From assembly GCA_028622995.1 (NCBI GenBank), contig JAJQJQ010000013.1, positions 930,001 through 994,000 of the forward strand: DNA of 64,000 bases, in the 5' to 3' direction. The notes beneath the pieces were generated by a model. It was not told the origin of the DNA, searched no databases, and was given only the letters and a program-made list of their open reading frames with translations. This document shows, one piece after another, positions 22,129-33,928 of this stretch (position 1 is the first letter of the stretch; each line of letters starts with the position of its first letter). The position numbers were made by a program, and so were the translations under genes. The DNA comes from Panagrolaimus kolymaensis (Eukaryota > Nematoda > Chromadorea > Rhabditida > Panagrolaimidae).

Positions 22129-24740
22129 TCAAGTTAAAAATATTAATTTCTTTTGTGTCGTTTCAATGATTGGAGTTTGTGTGACTTTTTGGGGTTTATG
22201 TGAACATGGATATATTGTGGCTGGATCATCGAATGGAGTTGTAACTGTTTCTAAAAAAATTCATGAGTTTATATTTTTTTCTTTTCTTTTTTCTCCACTA
22301 AATTTCGACTTACTATTATTTGCCTGAGTTTTTCCAATTAAAATAATTGCTCCGCGACTTGTTTTTATTTTAGTATTTTTTCGAATTGCTCTAAAAAAAT
22401 AATGGTATTTTTAAAGCATTTTTGTTAAAAAATCTTCTTACGCATTAACAATAATATAAATAATTGGATTAACCGCGCAATTAATAATCCACATAAAATT
22501 TAATAAAGACCAAGCAAGATTTGTGGCAGGCAAAAGCACCTAAGAAACGAACGATTATGGATCATACATGGGCAAGGGAGTGTGTCAAGGTTTTTTTGCT
22601 AGCGGTACCCCAAATTTTCCAAAGGGTCTCCCCTCTCTGCTATTTTTTGGCTAGCAGAAAAAAAAGCGGTACCCTCAGAATACAGGAAAAAATTTCCCTT
22701 GGTATCCCCTGTGGATTTTTTTCATTTTCTAAAAAACCTCAGCGGTACCCCGGTACCTCTGGGTGTGTCAAAACACACCCAAACACACCCTGTGCCCATG
22801 TGTGTTATGGATGCACTCTTTTTTAATAAAAGAAAAAACACAAAAAAACAGATGAAAGCAATTTTAAACAAAAAATATAACTTACATCATAATAATGCCA
22901 AAATACATTTAAAATTGAACAATAACCCGTAATTACAACAGCTTGAATTAATATTTTCATTTCAGCTCGATAATTTTTAGATACTTGATATTTTTTACGC
23001 TAAAAAATAAAAAAGACTTTATGTATTCAAACATTTTCTTTCAGAAAACTTTGTCTGGAAGCTATTAATGGCCATTCTAACACTGAGAAAAATTTGGTCG
23101 TGTCACACTTTTGGTGTGACAAGGAAAATAAATATATGGTGGTTGGTCCGAGAAATTTTGTTCCGCCTAATTTTCCTGATTATAGTTTCTCCACAATGTG
23201 TACTCAACAGTTTTATTAATTAGTGATTGGAAAAAAAAAGTAGTCAAAATTTTGTCACACATGTGTGACAAATAATTCTCAGTGAAGGCATGAATTTCAA
23301 GAAAATAAACATATTTTAAAATCTAACAGAAAACGTAGGAGTTTTTAAAAAAAGAAAGAATAAATAATTTAATAGCCCAAATTTAAAAAGAAAATTAAAA
23401 TTTTGGGTTTTATTATACTCTGCATCATAGAAGATGACTTTTTTAGCTTCACCATGAAACAAATTTTTCGAAATATAGCTTTTTGATATTAAAATTTGTA
23501 ATTTTGATCCTTGTATATTTTGAGAAAGATTTCATCCCAAAACAAAAAATAACTCACTTTAGCAATTAAAACTCCAAAAACGATTAAATAAATTATTCCT
23601 GAAATTGGAATGCCACCCAATTCAATAACCATTTCCACTTTTTGAACATATTCACTACCAAAATAATCATGATCATAATCCCATGACCAATATTCTGGGT
23701 AATATCTAATCGTGCCTAATGGAGAAGCTAAAGCACCACAAAATATAATAAAAAATCCAATACTCAATGCAATCCAAAATTTTAAGCATTTTTTAGCAAA
23801 AATTATTTCATCAATTCGAGGAAAACATAATTGTGTTAAACGATTTAATGATAAAATTAAAGTTAACACTGCGTAAGCAACATATGATGGAGTGGCAAGT
23901 GCACCCATTAATTTAGCGAAAATTGGATTGAAAGTTGATTGATAAATATTAAAGAAACCTAAAAAATGAAACAAAAATTTAATTGAAGGGAATCTTACTG
24001 GGAAATTTTAAAATTTAATATTTACTGTTTTTTTATAGTTTTACTTAAAGGGACATAGCTATTTCATGCCTTTTTTGAAATTTCGATAGTGGGGACTGAA
24101 AGTTACACTTGGTAAGGCGCGTGTTTGAATTACCGTGTAAGACAGAAAGTGCACGGTAATTCAAACACGCGCCGCCCCAACTGTTCCTATCAGCCCCAGT
24201 ATCGAAATTTTTGAAAAGGCATGAAATAGCTATGTCCCTTTAACTTTTGAGCTCAAAAACAAAAACTTCAAAAGGTTTTATTTACAAGACTCTAAATCGC
24301 ACATATACGATAGGGGCTTTAAAAAAATCTAGTTTCAGAACCCTTAAATAACTAAATTTATGATAAGCAGCGTCATTGTAATTGTAAATCAAAAACAGTC
24401 ATATTCAGTCTGAGCAGGAAAAAAGGTCATTTTTTCAAATTTCAAGCAATTTCTTACCCGTTACAGCATGAGGAAATAATTGAATGGTATCAAAATAAGC
24501 TAAATATAACATAAATTGATATGCATTAAGTCGGCGTAATTCTTTATCAGAATTTATTGCATTGATAACAACAATATTTGGAATTACAGACAGCACTGAA
24601 ACCACAACCATCAAAACTCCAACAATCACATCGGAAGTTGTTGGAGCTATTGGGCCTATTATGGCAGCTGCAGCAGCTTCGGTGGTCGTCGTCGTTGTTG
24701 AAATTTCGTCTGCTATTATTGATATTAATGTAGTATCCAT
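22129..24740 (-). CDS. nematode serpentine (7TM) chemoreceptor
   Basis: Rhodopsin-like nematode G-protein-coupled receptor, probably chemosensory. Exons in transcript order: 24740-24458, 23958-23558, 22999-22886, 22539-22442, 22390-22314 and 22250-22129; 364 aa in one frame. Seen: a Thr/Ala-rich extracellular N-terminus; TM1 VIVGVLMVVVSVLSVIPNIV; TM2 with NAYQFMLYLAYFD; TM3 with SYVAYAVLTLILSLNRLTQL (an NR in place of DRY); TM4; a Tyr/Asp-rich loop (YYPEYWSWDYDHDYF); TM5; a basic third loop (RKKYQVSKNYR); TM6; TM7 NCAVNPIIYIIVNA with the NPxxY motif; and a Thr/Lys-rich tail. The pattern resembles srsx/srt-type serpentine families; I cannot name the class safely. Introns 1, 2 and 3 each hold a MITE-like insertion. 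Confidence 0.83.
22555..22562. repeat. 8-bp target-site duplication, left copy
   Basis: TTATGGAT precedes the terminal repeat at 22563 and recurs at 22805-22812. Confidence 0.88.
22563..22804. mobile_element. 242-bp hAT-like MITE in a receptor intron
   Basis: Left end CATACATGGGCA, right end TGCCCATGTGTG (one mismatch in the inverted repeat), with an 8-bp duplication TTATGGAT on both sides. It shares the 12-bp terminal repeat and subterminal GGTACC, AGCGGTACCC and ACACACCC motifs with the 2.3-kb element at 19098-21381. It has no coding capacity. It lies in intron 3 of the receptor gene, with its duplication ending only 13 bases from the splice acceptor side of the next exon. Confidence 0.85.
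23081..23284. mobile_element. about 200-bp palindromic MITE-like insertion
   Basis: Ends are inverted repeats CACTGAGAA and TTCTCAGTG. Inside are two hairpins: GTGTCACAC..GTGTGACA and the near-perfect palindrome TTGTCACACATGTGTGACAA. It lies in receptor intron 2. I could not find a convincing target duplication, so the family is open. Confidence 0.5.
24045..24243. mobile_element. 199-bp foldback MITE
   Basis: Long inverted arms: TTAAAGGGACATAGCTATTT at the left and its complement ending CCCTTTAA at the right, with pairing over about 45 bp of each end. There is a second inner pair, GGCGCGTGTTTGAATTACCG and its complement. It sits in the first intron of the receptor. The TTAA at both ends could be a target duplication, but the symmetry makes the boundary ambiguous. 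Confidence 0.72.
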
Positions 24741-26029
24741 AGCGGAGATTATAAAATAAAAAAAATTTAAAGATAAATAAATTTTAAAGAATGAAAATCG
24801 ACGAGGGAAGAATTAACATAATAAAAAAGTGTGTCTTAGCATGAAAAAAATATATTTGACATCATATTGTTGTCGTTAGGGTGAGCATGGATGGAATAAA
24901 GTTTAAGGTGCATTTGTGGTGTGTTTTGGAAGCAGTTGTATGGGCATGGAAAACCGTGGGAATCTATAACTTCAAGTTCCTCTGTTTTTAGTTATTTTAA
25001 AAATAGAAACAAACACATAAACGAGAGAACGTTATTTTGGGTGTAAATAAAAAAGTTAAAAATAAAATACTTCCAAGAAAAACTAAAAAATTTTTTGCAC
25101 ACATTAAAAAAAATAAAAGTAAAAATAGATTTTGCCCAAAGTGAAAAAAAGGAAGCAAAAATAAAACATGAAAAAAATAATGAGTTAAAGATATGTAATT
25201 TTTCCTACGGGTAAATAATATCATAAAATGAATAATGTGGCATATCATTATTTTTTTAATACGTATATTGAAAGAAAAACATAATGACAGGTGTTAAAAT
25301 GAAAAATAAAAGAACTAGAATAAATAAGTATGTATGAAAAAAAAAAACACAGCGACATTATTTTTTAAACGAAAAAAAAAATTCATTTATGAAAAAGTCT
25401 AAAAAATCAGCATCAAAGTAAGCAAAGATCCTAAAAAAAAGTCATGTGTTTAATACTGTAATATTTTTAAATATTGCATAAAATAAAAGACGGCTGAAGA
25501 CAAATTTAAAAAAAAAATTTAGGCGAGTAAAGGTCGTTCTACTTATCAATTTTTCTTCGTAGTTATAAAAATGGCATTAAAACTATACGCACAATTAAAC
25601 TTTTTTTGGAATTTTGATCGCATCGAAATTTTACAATTTAAAAATCTTTTAGTCTTTTACAATTTCGTAAGAAATTACTTACAGCTAAAGTGTACTTTTT
25701 AGTTTTTAGAATCGATTAAACACATGAGAGCTCATAAAATTTGAACCATATTATTATAATTTATTACCATTTTTCTTCATCATTAAACGATGAATAATAC
25801 TTAAAGCCCAATTTCGCATGATGATTACATTTTTTGTTGATAAAAGGCAAAACAAAATTGTTACTTTTTACTTATCTAAATCCCCTAAAAAATGGCATAT
25901 TTACAAGCAAAATATTTAACAAAAAGAAAGGAAAAGTTCAAAGATAATTCTTAGGCTATTCAAAAGCAACACAATAGTAAGGAAAAAAAATATGGTACAT
26001 GAATGGATAGTAATTTATTCAGCATTTGA
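24741..26029. other. intergenic, receptor 5' flank
   Basis: Low-complexity AT-rich DNA with many poly-A tracts on the plus strand. The open frame at 24997-25248 (-) is Phe/Leu/Lys-biased and looks like chance. Nothing else recognised. Confidence 0.4.
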
Positions 26030-26136
26030 TTATTTTTCTTTCTTGTTCTTTTCTTCAAAATTTGGTAAGCTAAATAAATAATTTACTCCAACTTTGTATT
26101 CGTGACTTGTGACATAAATTGTAGGCGAGCCACATA
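26030..26136 (-). CDS. possible terminal exon of an unrecognised gene
   Basis: A 107-bp open stretch on the minus strand with balanced composition ends at a TAA (26030-26032) and begins after an AG (26137-26138). It encodes CGSPTIYVTSHEYKVGVNYL, then FSLPNFEEKNKKEK. A 17-bp exon upstream at about 26206-26222 would join in phase. No further exons were found, so this may be a relic or chance. Low confidence. Confidence 0.22.
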
Positions 26137-27240
26137 CTTTAGTCAGGAAGTTTTTAAAAAAATAAGTAAAAAAACATATTTAATTTTTTTAGAAAATATC
26201 GTAACTTACATGGTTTTTTTAAGAACCTGCAAACCGTAAAAAAAACTCAGCTAAAATTTAAAAAGAAAGTTCCACATAAAATTCAATAAAAAAAATAAAA
26301 AAAGAAAAAAAAAGGTTTTGCCATACATCGCATTCAAATAAACAATAAAACTAAACAGGTTAGAGGTAGACCAAAATCATAAAAAAAACATTTACTTCAT
26401 TTACGAAATATTTAATATATTTTCTACGAAATCATAAAAGTGCCATAAAAAAGTTAATACATAAAATTTATTTCCATCATCACATTTTTTACTAGTAATA
26501 CATTAAATTTAATCAAATTTCAAAATTACATTAAAAAAACTAGTGAGATTTTTGCTGTTTAGCTTTTTTTTTCAAGTACCATTTTAAAAAAATTTGTTAT
26601 AAACATTTTTGGGAATAAAAAATTTGGGCAAAAGGAAAGTAAAAAAAGCAAATTAAATAGCATTTCTGTTAATTTTTCTTTGTATCTAATTTATTATTAC
26701 TGCTACATATTTTTAGTTGAGTAAAAAATTACGACGATTTTCTTTTGTAAAGGTTTTTAAAGTCATAAATAATTTATTGCAAGCAAAATAAATTTGTTTG
26801 AATAATGAAAGCTGAAATGTAAAATGTCATTTCCGAATTATTATAAAATCATAATTCACAATTATTTATTGATTATAACTAAATTCTTTCGTTCAATAAT
26901 TTTTGTATTTTCCTTCTGAGAATTCATGGTAAAAAAAATTAAAGATAAATGAGAGAAAAAGGCGAGCAATTTTTCTCATTCGTTGTTTTAAAACTAAAGA
27001 TTATCTTTAATTGCTTGAAAAAAAAAATCTGAAATTTTTTATCCATCTTTTTATTTCAAAGTAATTTGACCTTAAAGCTTTTTAAATTATTTTTTTGAAC
27101 TTCCAGGGCACTTTTATGACCTTTTATTTTTTGCGAAATAATATTTTTTCATTCGCCTTTTGATTACTTCTTTTTTTTAGCCATTCTTCGTTTATTCTCT
27201 TAGCTATTTTTTGTCTTCTTTTGAATCTCAAGCTTTATAA
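26137..27240. other. intergenic, AT-rich
   Basis: About 1.1 kb of very AT-rich sequence with A-tracts and no recognisable gene, repeat or RNA. The last 200 bp are the 5' flank of the F-box gene. Confidence 0.4.
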
Positions 27241-28034
27241 ATGGATTTTAAAAACTACGACGACGACGACAACGATAAACTAACCTTTGATTTTATTTTG
27301 CTTCCATATGTGTGTTAACGAAGATTTGTTGAAATTTGTGATGGAAAAAGTTTAAAAACTTTTGCTTCAATTAATAAATTTGCGAAAAATCTTTCAAAAC
27401 GTTGTCATTCAATCGAAAATGTTCTTATTCTCGATGGTAAACTGTTACGAAATAAAGTAAAATGTTATTGTAACTCTCGAGAACGATGTTATGGTATCAA
27501 TTTGTCTTCTCAAAAGCAAAACAATAATCAAATCAAAATTAAAGTTTGGGATTCAGTAAAAATTATTTTAAAAACAGAAAAAAACTTTGATATCAATTTA
27601 ATTCAAAATTGGCCGATTAGTCTCAATTTCAACGAAATTTTTTCTTTATATTCAAAACATGGAATTTCTTTTAGTTTAATCAAACAATTAATTACTCCAA
27701 ATTTGAAAAGCTTTGCTTTTTGTGGCCGAATTCATTTTGGTCAATATTTAAATGAATTTAAAACTTTTATTAAAGATTTATCCAAATTGAATCGATTTCA
27801 GTAAGTTTTTTTTATAAAATCGAATACTTTTATTTTTATATTTGCTTTACATATTTTTAATTTTTCAGTTTAACAATAGTTTTCATTTATTCTTATGACG
27901 ATTTCTTTAAAATTAATACTTTTTTATTACAATTTAAACGCATGAAAATTATTGATCGGGCTTGTGCAATTCAATGTGAGAATGTGAATGATATTAAATA
28001 TAAAATAGACAAAAACTTTGAAGTTTTTGAATAA
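27241..28034 (+). pseudogene. F-box-like gene with an in-frame stop near the F-box
   Basis: Two exons, 27241-27800 and 27869-28034, 242 codons in a single frame except for one TAA at 27316-27318. The start gives MDFKNYDDDDNDKLTFDF, then ILLPYVC-stop-RRFVEICDGKSLKTFASINK. This has the shape of an F-box (LP..., L...KSL.....N..F), the Skp1-binding substrate-receptor motif of SCF ubiquitin ligases. The rest resembles the fast-evolving C-terminal regions of nematode F-box proteins: VKCYCNSRERCYGINL, then Leu/Ile/Phe-rich strands. Because the frame is open for over 230 codons apart from that stop, it is either a young pseudogene, a null allele or a sequence error. Translation from a later ATG (27502) would lack the F-box. 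Confidence 0.62.
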
Positions 28035-29301
28035 AATTTTTTTATTTGCTGTAATATATTTATTTGTGTTTTTTAGTAGAATAATAAATTTACATATTTT
28101 TCCCTTTATCTCTTTTCTAACACTACAGTTTTTTAAATTTTAAAATCTAAAACGCTAAGTTTTTAAGTTGATTTTTTATATCATTTTTTCTTGAACCAAA
28201 TTTTTTAAATATGGTTTTTTCTTCCACTGTTGTTTGTCACTTCTTTAGAGCGGCTTCAGCTTATTATTACTAAAAATATAGTTTAAAGGGTATTTTGATA
28301 GAATGAACTTTTTTATTTTGCATAAATGGACTTAATTTTTCCAAGTCTAGAATATTTTTTCTGCTCGCATAGCATGATCATCTTCTCCCATAGGAAAAGG
28401 TCAAATGGCATTGGGTGGATATCAAAACTAAAAATAGCGACAATTTCGCCTTCGGCTTATGACCTCTTTGAAAGCGAATCAATATCACTTTTTTTTTGTT
28501 GCTTTCAAAAGGCTATTTATCGATAAATTAGTAAACAATTCCTTTATTTTATATTTTCTGTTATTGGATGGCACCTTTCCTTTCACTTTTGGTTTTTGTT
28601 TTTAAAAAGTTTTTTTGTTGTTGAAAAATTCTGAATAATATAAATATTTTTTTGTTTATGTGTGTCATTTTCCATAGTAATAAATGCTTTTTATAAATAA
28701 AAGTTTATCGCATCATTTTTAATAAACAAAAAAAATTTCCGAATAATTTAGTCTTATTTTAATTGGTCAATCATCCACAATATTTGTTTTACGTCGCTGA
28801 TGTTTGGAACTATAAATATAAAAATACAGTACACAATTTTTTTTCTTTTATCGATAAAGGTCAAAATATTTTCATTATTTGGTTAGACATCAAATTAAAT
28901 TTATTTTAATAATTAAAAAATAAATGAATAACATTCATGCTTCAACAAACCGACCTTCTTTTTATTAAACAAAAACTATTAATTATTTTTTTAAATTGTT
29001 ATTTTATTCTTCCATTATTTTGCCTTCTTTATTTTTTTAATAGGAAGCGTAATTTTATTTTTTGTTCTAATTTTATTTTGCTCATATATGTATAAATACA
29101 GATAATTAATTGGTTATGAGAATATAATTTCATATATAAACCTTCTTTGTCATACATATTTCTTAAATTAATTTGTTTGTAGTAACAAAGTAAAAAAAAA
29201 GAAACACTTAATAAAATAATTTCTTACTTTTAATACGTTTTTCTTGTTGTTGTTGTCATTTCTAAGTTTTTCCATATTGTTTTTGGTTTTAAAAAGACAC
29301 T
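28035..29301. other. intergenic, AT-rich
   Basis: No credible gene. A 66-codon open frame at 28326-28526 (+) lacks domain signal. The region before 29302 should contain the promoter of the second receptor. Confidence 0.4.
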
Positions 29302-30723
29302 ATGGATAATTATATTATTTATAATATGAGCGCTTATGGGTCTAGTGGCTTATCAATTATATTAAATTCAGTACTTATATTTTTGATATTAAAGAAAACT
29401 TCAAAGGAAATGAAATCTTATTCTCATGTTATGCTTCAAACTTGCGTGGTAGATATGATTTTTGCTTTAGTTTTAGGATTTTCTGTCATAGTAAGTAGTT
29501 ATAATTTTATACAATGCCGAAGATCTCCTTCCCTAACATTTTGAAAATTAATTTTTTTTATAGCAAATTGAAACTTCTGATGTTAGAATATATTTTCGTA
29601 CTTCATCTTGGGTTCCTCCATATGGAATATATCCATGTCTCGCCATGTTTCTCTTTATGGCTTGTTTACACGCAGTAATGTGGAATATGATAATACAGGC
29701 TTTATTTAGATATTTGGTTATCGTACGGTTAGTTAGTCATTATTCTCAAAATTCATTTTCAAGAAATTATTTTTAGTCGAACCACGCCAAATGCAAATAG
29801 AACATGGCTGCTTTTATTTGGAATATTTATTTTTGCAGCTCTTTTAAGTTTATTATATTTATGTAAGCCATGTCAAAATGTTGATTTATCTTATAATGAT
29901 TCATTGAGAAGTATGGTATTATGGAAAGATTATCCATTATTAATTAACACATTTCGATCCATTCCAATTGTAAGTTTGTCATATTATATTAACACATAGG
30001 GTCAGGGTTTGAGGATATTTAAGATAATTAGCTAATCGCAAAACCTGATTTTACAACAAAGTTATCTTGGCCAATAACTCCCGTATATTAAATCCCACGC
30101 TTCTTTTAAAAATTTGCCTCAATAACCCTTTAGATAAAATTAAGATGATTAAACTTTATTTAATTTACTCAATATTTTTTTCAGCATCATTACTTATTCA
30201 TTGGTTATGGAGTAATTATGTTTGCGGTGACGTTCACAACCACCGCATTGTTTTTTCTTTCTAATTGGCAGGTTAAAAAAGAATTAAATTCATCAAAAGT
30301 ACATTTTTCACAACAAACTTTAATAATTCATAAACAATTTGGTCGACGAATGATTTTGCAAGTGAGTCACTCATTTTGAAGTTTTTTTTTCTTCTTAATT
30401 TTAATAACAATTTTTTTTAAAAGTCAATTATGCCATGTTTTTCTTTAATTGCATTAGTTATTACTTTCATTTTAATTTTCGCTGTGCCAGCTGAATTTGC
30501 TCGAAAGCAAGACGGATATATGCTTTTTGCATTTATGCCATTTCATTATATTGTGGTGTTTAATCCTTTGATCACTTTGCTAAGTATCAAAAATTATCGA
30601 CGAGCATTTCTTTGTCAAAGTAAAAAAGAGATTTCGAGTATCGCTAAAATTACGAAATCCAAATCAACTACCCTAAAATCTATTACCAAGAAAGTCGCTT
30701 CTATGATTCCTGTGGCTTCTTAA
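29302..30723 (+). CDS. nematode serpentine chemoreceptor (srd/str-like)
   Basis: Seven-transmembrane chemoreceptor, presumably at ciliated sensory neurons. Exons 29302-29490, 29564-29727, 29777-29969, 30185-30361 and 30424-30723; 340 aa. Seen: short extracellular N-terminus; TM1 GLSIILNSVLIFLILKK; cytoplasmic MKSYSHVMLQTCVVDMIFAL leading into TM2, typical of the str/srd superfamily; TM3 with MWNMIIQALFRYLVI; loop with TPNANRTWLLLF; TM5 in HHYLFIGYGVIMFAVTFTT; basic loop with HKQFGRRMIL; TM6 with SIMPCFSLIALVITFILIF; TM7 MPFHYIVVFNPLITLLSIK; short basic tail. Length is typical. Subfamily assignment is from pattern only. Confidence 0.85.
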
Positions 30724-30868
30724 AGACTTTTTTGTTTTTAAATTTGCATAATGTAAATAAATTTCTTGCTTCATATTTCTGTGATTCTCAAATTATTGTT
30801 TTTTATTTCTCACTTTTATAGCTTTTTTAATAAAACTTTTTTATTTAATGAAAATACATTTTTTACAT

Positions 30869-32473
30869 TTACAATTTTTCACAAGCTTTATTTATATCAC
30901 CAGGAACATATTTTTGTGAGCGTAGTTTAAAAGTATCAAAAACACAAATATCGCTGCCACCACAATTTCCAATATATTTAGTCGCATCTCGAAAATCTGT
31001 ATTTGCATTATCTGAATACAAAAGTTTTACATATTCGCTTTTATCGGTTGATGATTGCCATAATTCCACAGCAACGGTTGCAGCAAAATCAGGACTTTCA
31101 CTTCCAATCACTCCAATTTTAGCTTCCAATGTGCGTAAAAATGCAGCAACGGTGGTGTCGTGCTAAAAAAAATATTTCCGTTGCGAAAAATTTTAAAGTA
31201 AAATAAAAAAGGATCCATAAAATTAGAATATCAAAATTTTTTAAATTATTTTTAGTCTGCCTTAACTTACAGCAGAAAACATATGTAATTTGGGCCTATC
31301 ACTTCCCGCAATAGCTTTATCCATATTTTCAATCATTTCTTGAAGCAATAAACCACCTTTAAGCATAATTAATTCAGAATTTTCTTTTTTACCAAATCCT
31401 TCTAAACCAAAAATATAATCTTCGCATGTTTCAACAATGGTTTTCATTTGATTCAATATACTATCGGTGATCCAAGCGGGTAAAGTCATGTTATGAATTT
31501 TTTCAATCGTAACATCATCATAAAAATTTTTGAGTCCTTTAAAATCAGTTATTTTTTCACCTGATTTATCTGAGATTTCAAGGAGCAAAGGCTGAAGAAA
31601 AAAAAATTTTGGAGGGTTATTAGCAGTCATCGCGATTAAAACTCACCAATTGAGCCGTGAGATATTGAACAAATTTTCCATGTGCAACTTGTTCAGCTTC
31701 CAATTCATCCATTCTCAAACATACAACGTCAACATTTAGCAACTAAAAAAGCTTTTTTGGATTACTCATAGTCTCCAACGGACGCGGTATTTTTTGGTGG
31801 CTTACATGATCTGTATCATCTTTGACGGTATGAACAGGAATGGGTGAAAATTTGGTTGGCCAATTAGGTATTGATGGATATGTTCCATTTGAACCTAAAT
31901 ATAATCCAACGAGATGTGAATAAGCGGATACTAAAGTTCGATCAATATCTGTGGAACGAACATAGAGCTGAAATTAAAGGTTTAAATTTTTGGTTTGGAA
32001 TTTGAAAACAAGAATAACTTACGTCGGCTGCTTTATAAGTTTGTGGTAAATAAGGAGTTTCAAACATATATTTTTGTTGAACTTTAGATCCTTGAATAAA
32101 ATGTTGTTGCATTCCTAACTAAAAAAATATTTATTTATTGAATTCAACTTTTTTGAAAGTAACTTTGGATTCATTAGTATTCAAACTCCAAAAAGTAGTC
32201 TTTTTATGGATATTAAAGAAATTAATATTAATTTAGCTTACATCTGTTAATTCTCCCCATGCTACCGGCCATGCATCCTCTTGATATGGATCATTTTTAT
32301 ATGTGCCTTCTGGAGCTCGATCACCATGTCGATATAACTAAAAAAAGCCAAAAGTTTTAATAAAAATTAGTTGAAAAAGAGAAATTTCAAATGCTCACAA
32401 TTTGTAAATGTTGCAAAGTATCAGCTGAAAGCGCCGAGACTAAGAAAGCAAAAAAAATTATAAATTTCAACAT
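30869..32473 (-). CDS. secreted histidine acid phosphatase
   Basis: Lysosomal/prostatic-type acid phosphatase (histidine phosphatase branch 2) that hydrolyses phosphomonoesters via a phosphohistidine. Exons in transcript order: 32473-32399, 32337-32242, 32118-32023, 31967-31806, 31742-31647, 31591-31271 and 31162-30869; 379 aa. All introns fall between codons. Seen: signal peptide (residues 1-17); catalytic [13 protein letters not shown] with nucleophile His29; [20 protein letters not shown], the second Arg-bearing motif; proton-donor motif HDTTVAAFL at 283-291 (His283-Asp284); and C-terminal Cys residues ([14 protein letters not shown]). The family is expanded in nematodes, where members act in the gut. 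All catalytic residues are present. Confidence 0.95.
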
Positions 32474-33926
32474 TTTATTATTAAAATTTAAATTTTGGTT
32501 TGTCTTTTTCCCCGATCTCTTAGAAAGTTACACAAAAAGCAACAAAGCAGCAACCAAAAGCAGCCAAAACGCAAAATAAAAATGCAACAAAAAAATGGAA
32601 TAAAAAGCAAAGAACTGTATGTATGTGTACCTTGCTTGTTATCACTCTGTTGTATATTTCAACTTTGCTGACTTTTTTCTTTTGATTTTTTTTCCTTGTT
32701 TTTCGTTCATTGTTTGATTATGATGAAGCAGCTTAAAGGTCAACTCACCCTGATTTGGCTGATAGAAAGAAAAGGGATTAAGTTTTGTTGAGAAAAAAGA
32801 AGTTGATAAGAAGAAGGCTAAATAAGAACAATGCTAAAGAAAAATATATTTTTTTTCGGGTTGTGTTTTAACGTTTGAAAGATTAGCTGGCAATTTTCTG
32901 TTTTGAATTTCTTTGAGCAAAAAACTAAACAAGAAAGAAAAGTTTTTAAGGATCAAAAAAGCGGAGTTTTTAGAATATATTAATTTAAATTTTATTGCAA
33001 TTTCAAAGAAAATTTAAAAATTAACAAGTATTTTTTGAAAGAAAAAATAAAACACTTGAGAAAAAGAAGATCAATAAAAGAGCAGATGCCGAAATAATTT
33101 TTTTTTGTGATAATTCCAAGTCCAATGTGATCAAAAAACTATGCCTTTTTAACGTTGCAAATATATTAAGCAATGATTTTTTAAAAACAAGCTTTCAACT
33201 AAATTGATTCTTTCTTGCATTTTTTTCCATAAACCACAAATATTTTTTCAAATGATTTTCATCAACATTTTAACTTTCTTGGATATTCATTTAATCAATA
33301 GCAAATATAAAAAAATCCATCTTCTTAATTAAATAAAAAATTGACTTTGATTACTAACCCACTTATTTCATCCTTAATTTATTTTTTACTAAAAAAACGA
33401 CGACGTCTTTGACGACACCCGCAGGCGTTTGATTTACTGCGTTTTTTCTCCAATTTTTCATTTTTTAAAGTGGCTGCAGAAGCTTTTTTCCTTTCCCGCA
33501 AGAGAAAAGAAAAAAAAATGAAATGACCCGGTTTCAGTTGATTTTTTTTCTTCTCTTGCTCGACATTTTTTTTTGGGTGTCGTCGTTATCGAGAAAAAGA
33601 AATTTAGGACATTACGATTAACGACGACTAACTTACTTCTGCTTGCTCTTCTGTTTTTTAAGGATATGGATGCCCTTAGGCAGATTGTGGATTTCTTTTA
33701 CTATTTTTTTGTATTGAAAAAGGCGGAACTGAAGAAGGCTAAAAAGGATTTTTATCAAACCATATAAAAGCTCTCGATCTTTTGTGAAAAATATCATCAG
33801 TTTTTGAGTTTGCTTCTTCAGTTGCATCTTCTTCGTGGTTTTTCTGCTTTCTATTTTTTTAAAGAAAAGTCGTGGATTTTTTTGGAAATGATTTTAAATT
33901 TTACTAAATTCTCTGTTTTTTTTTAT
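32474..33926. other. intergenic between acid phosphatase and collagen (divergent promoters)
   Basis: About 1.45 kb between two divergently transcribed genes. It should contain both promoters. A moderately GC-richer patch with CGACGACG and CGTCGTCG repeats lies at about 33396-33630. No gene recognised; the short open frames at 33573-33827 are low complexity. Confidence 0.4.
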
Positions 33927-33928
33927 AG
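33927..33928 (+). promoter_or_regulatory. candidate spliced-leader acceptor of the collagen gene
   Basis: TTTTTTTTATAG abuts the ATG at 33929 directly. A 3' splice site with no 5' UTR behind it is typical of SL1 trans-splicing. Confidence 0.55.

Noticed and set aside
22563..22804. Initial idea that the MITE disrupts a receptor exon
   Set aside because: Exon phases show that it lies between exon 3 (ends 22886) and exon 4 (begins 22539), so it is intronic and the receptor frame is intact.
22521..22826. 101-codon frame across the MITE
   Set aside because: It runs through both terminal repeats of the mobile element and into an intron; not a gene.
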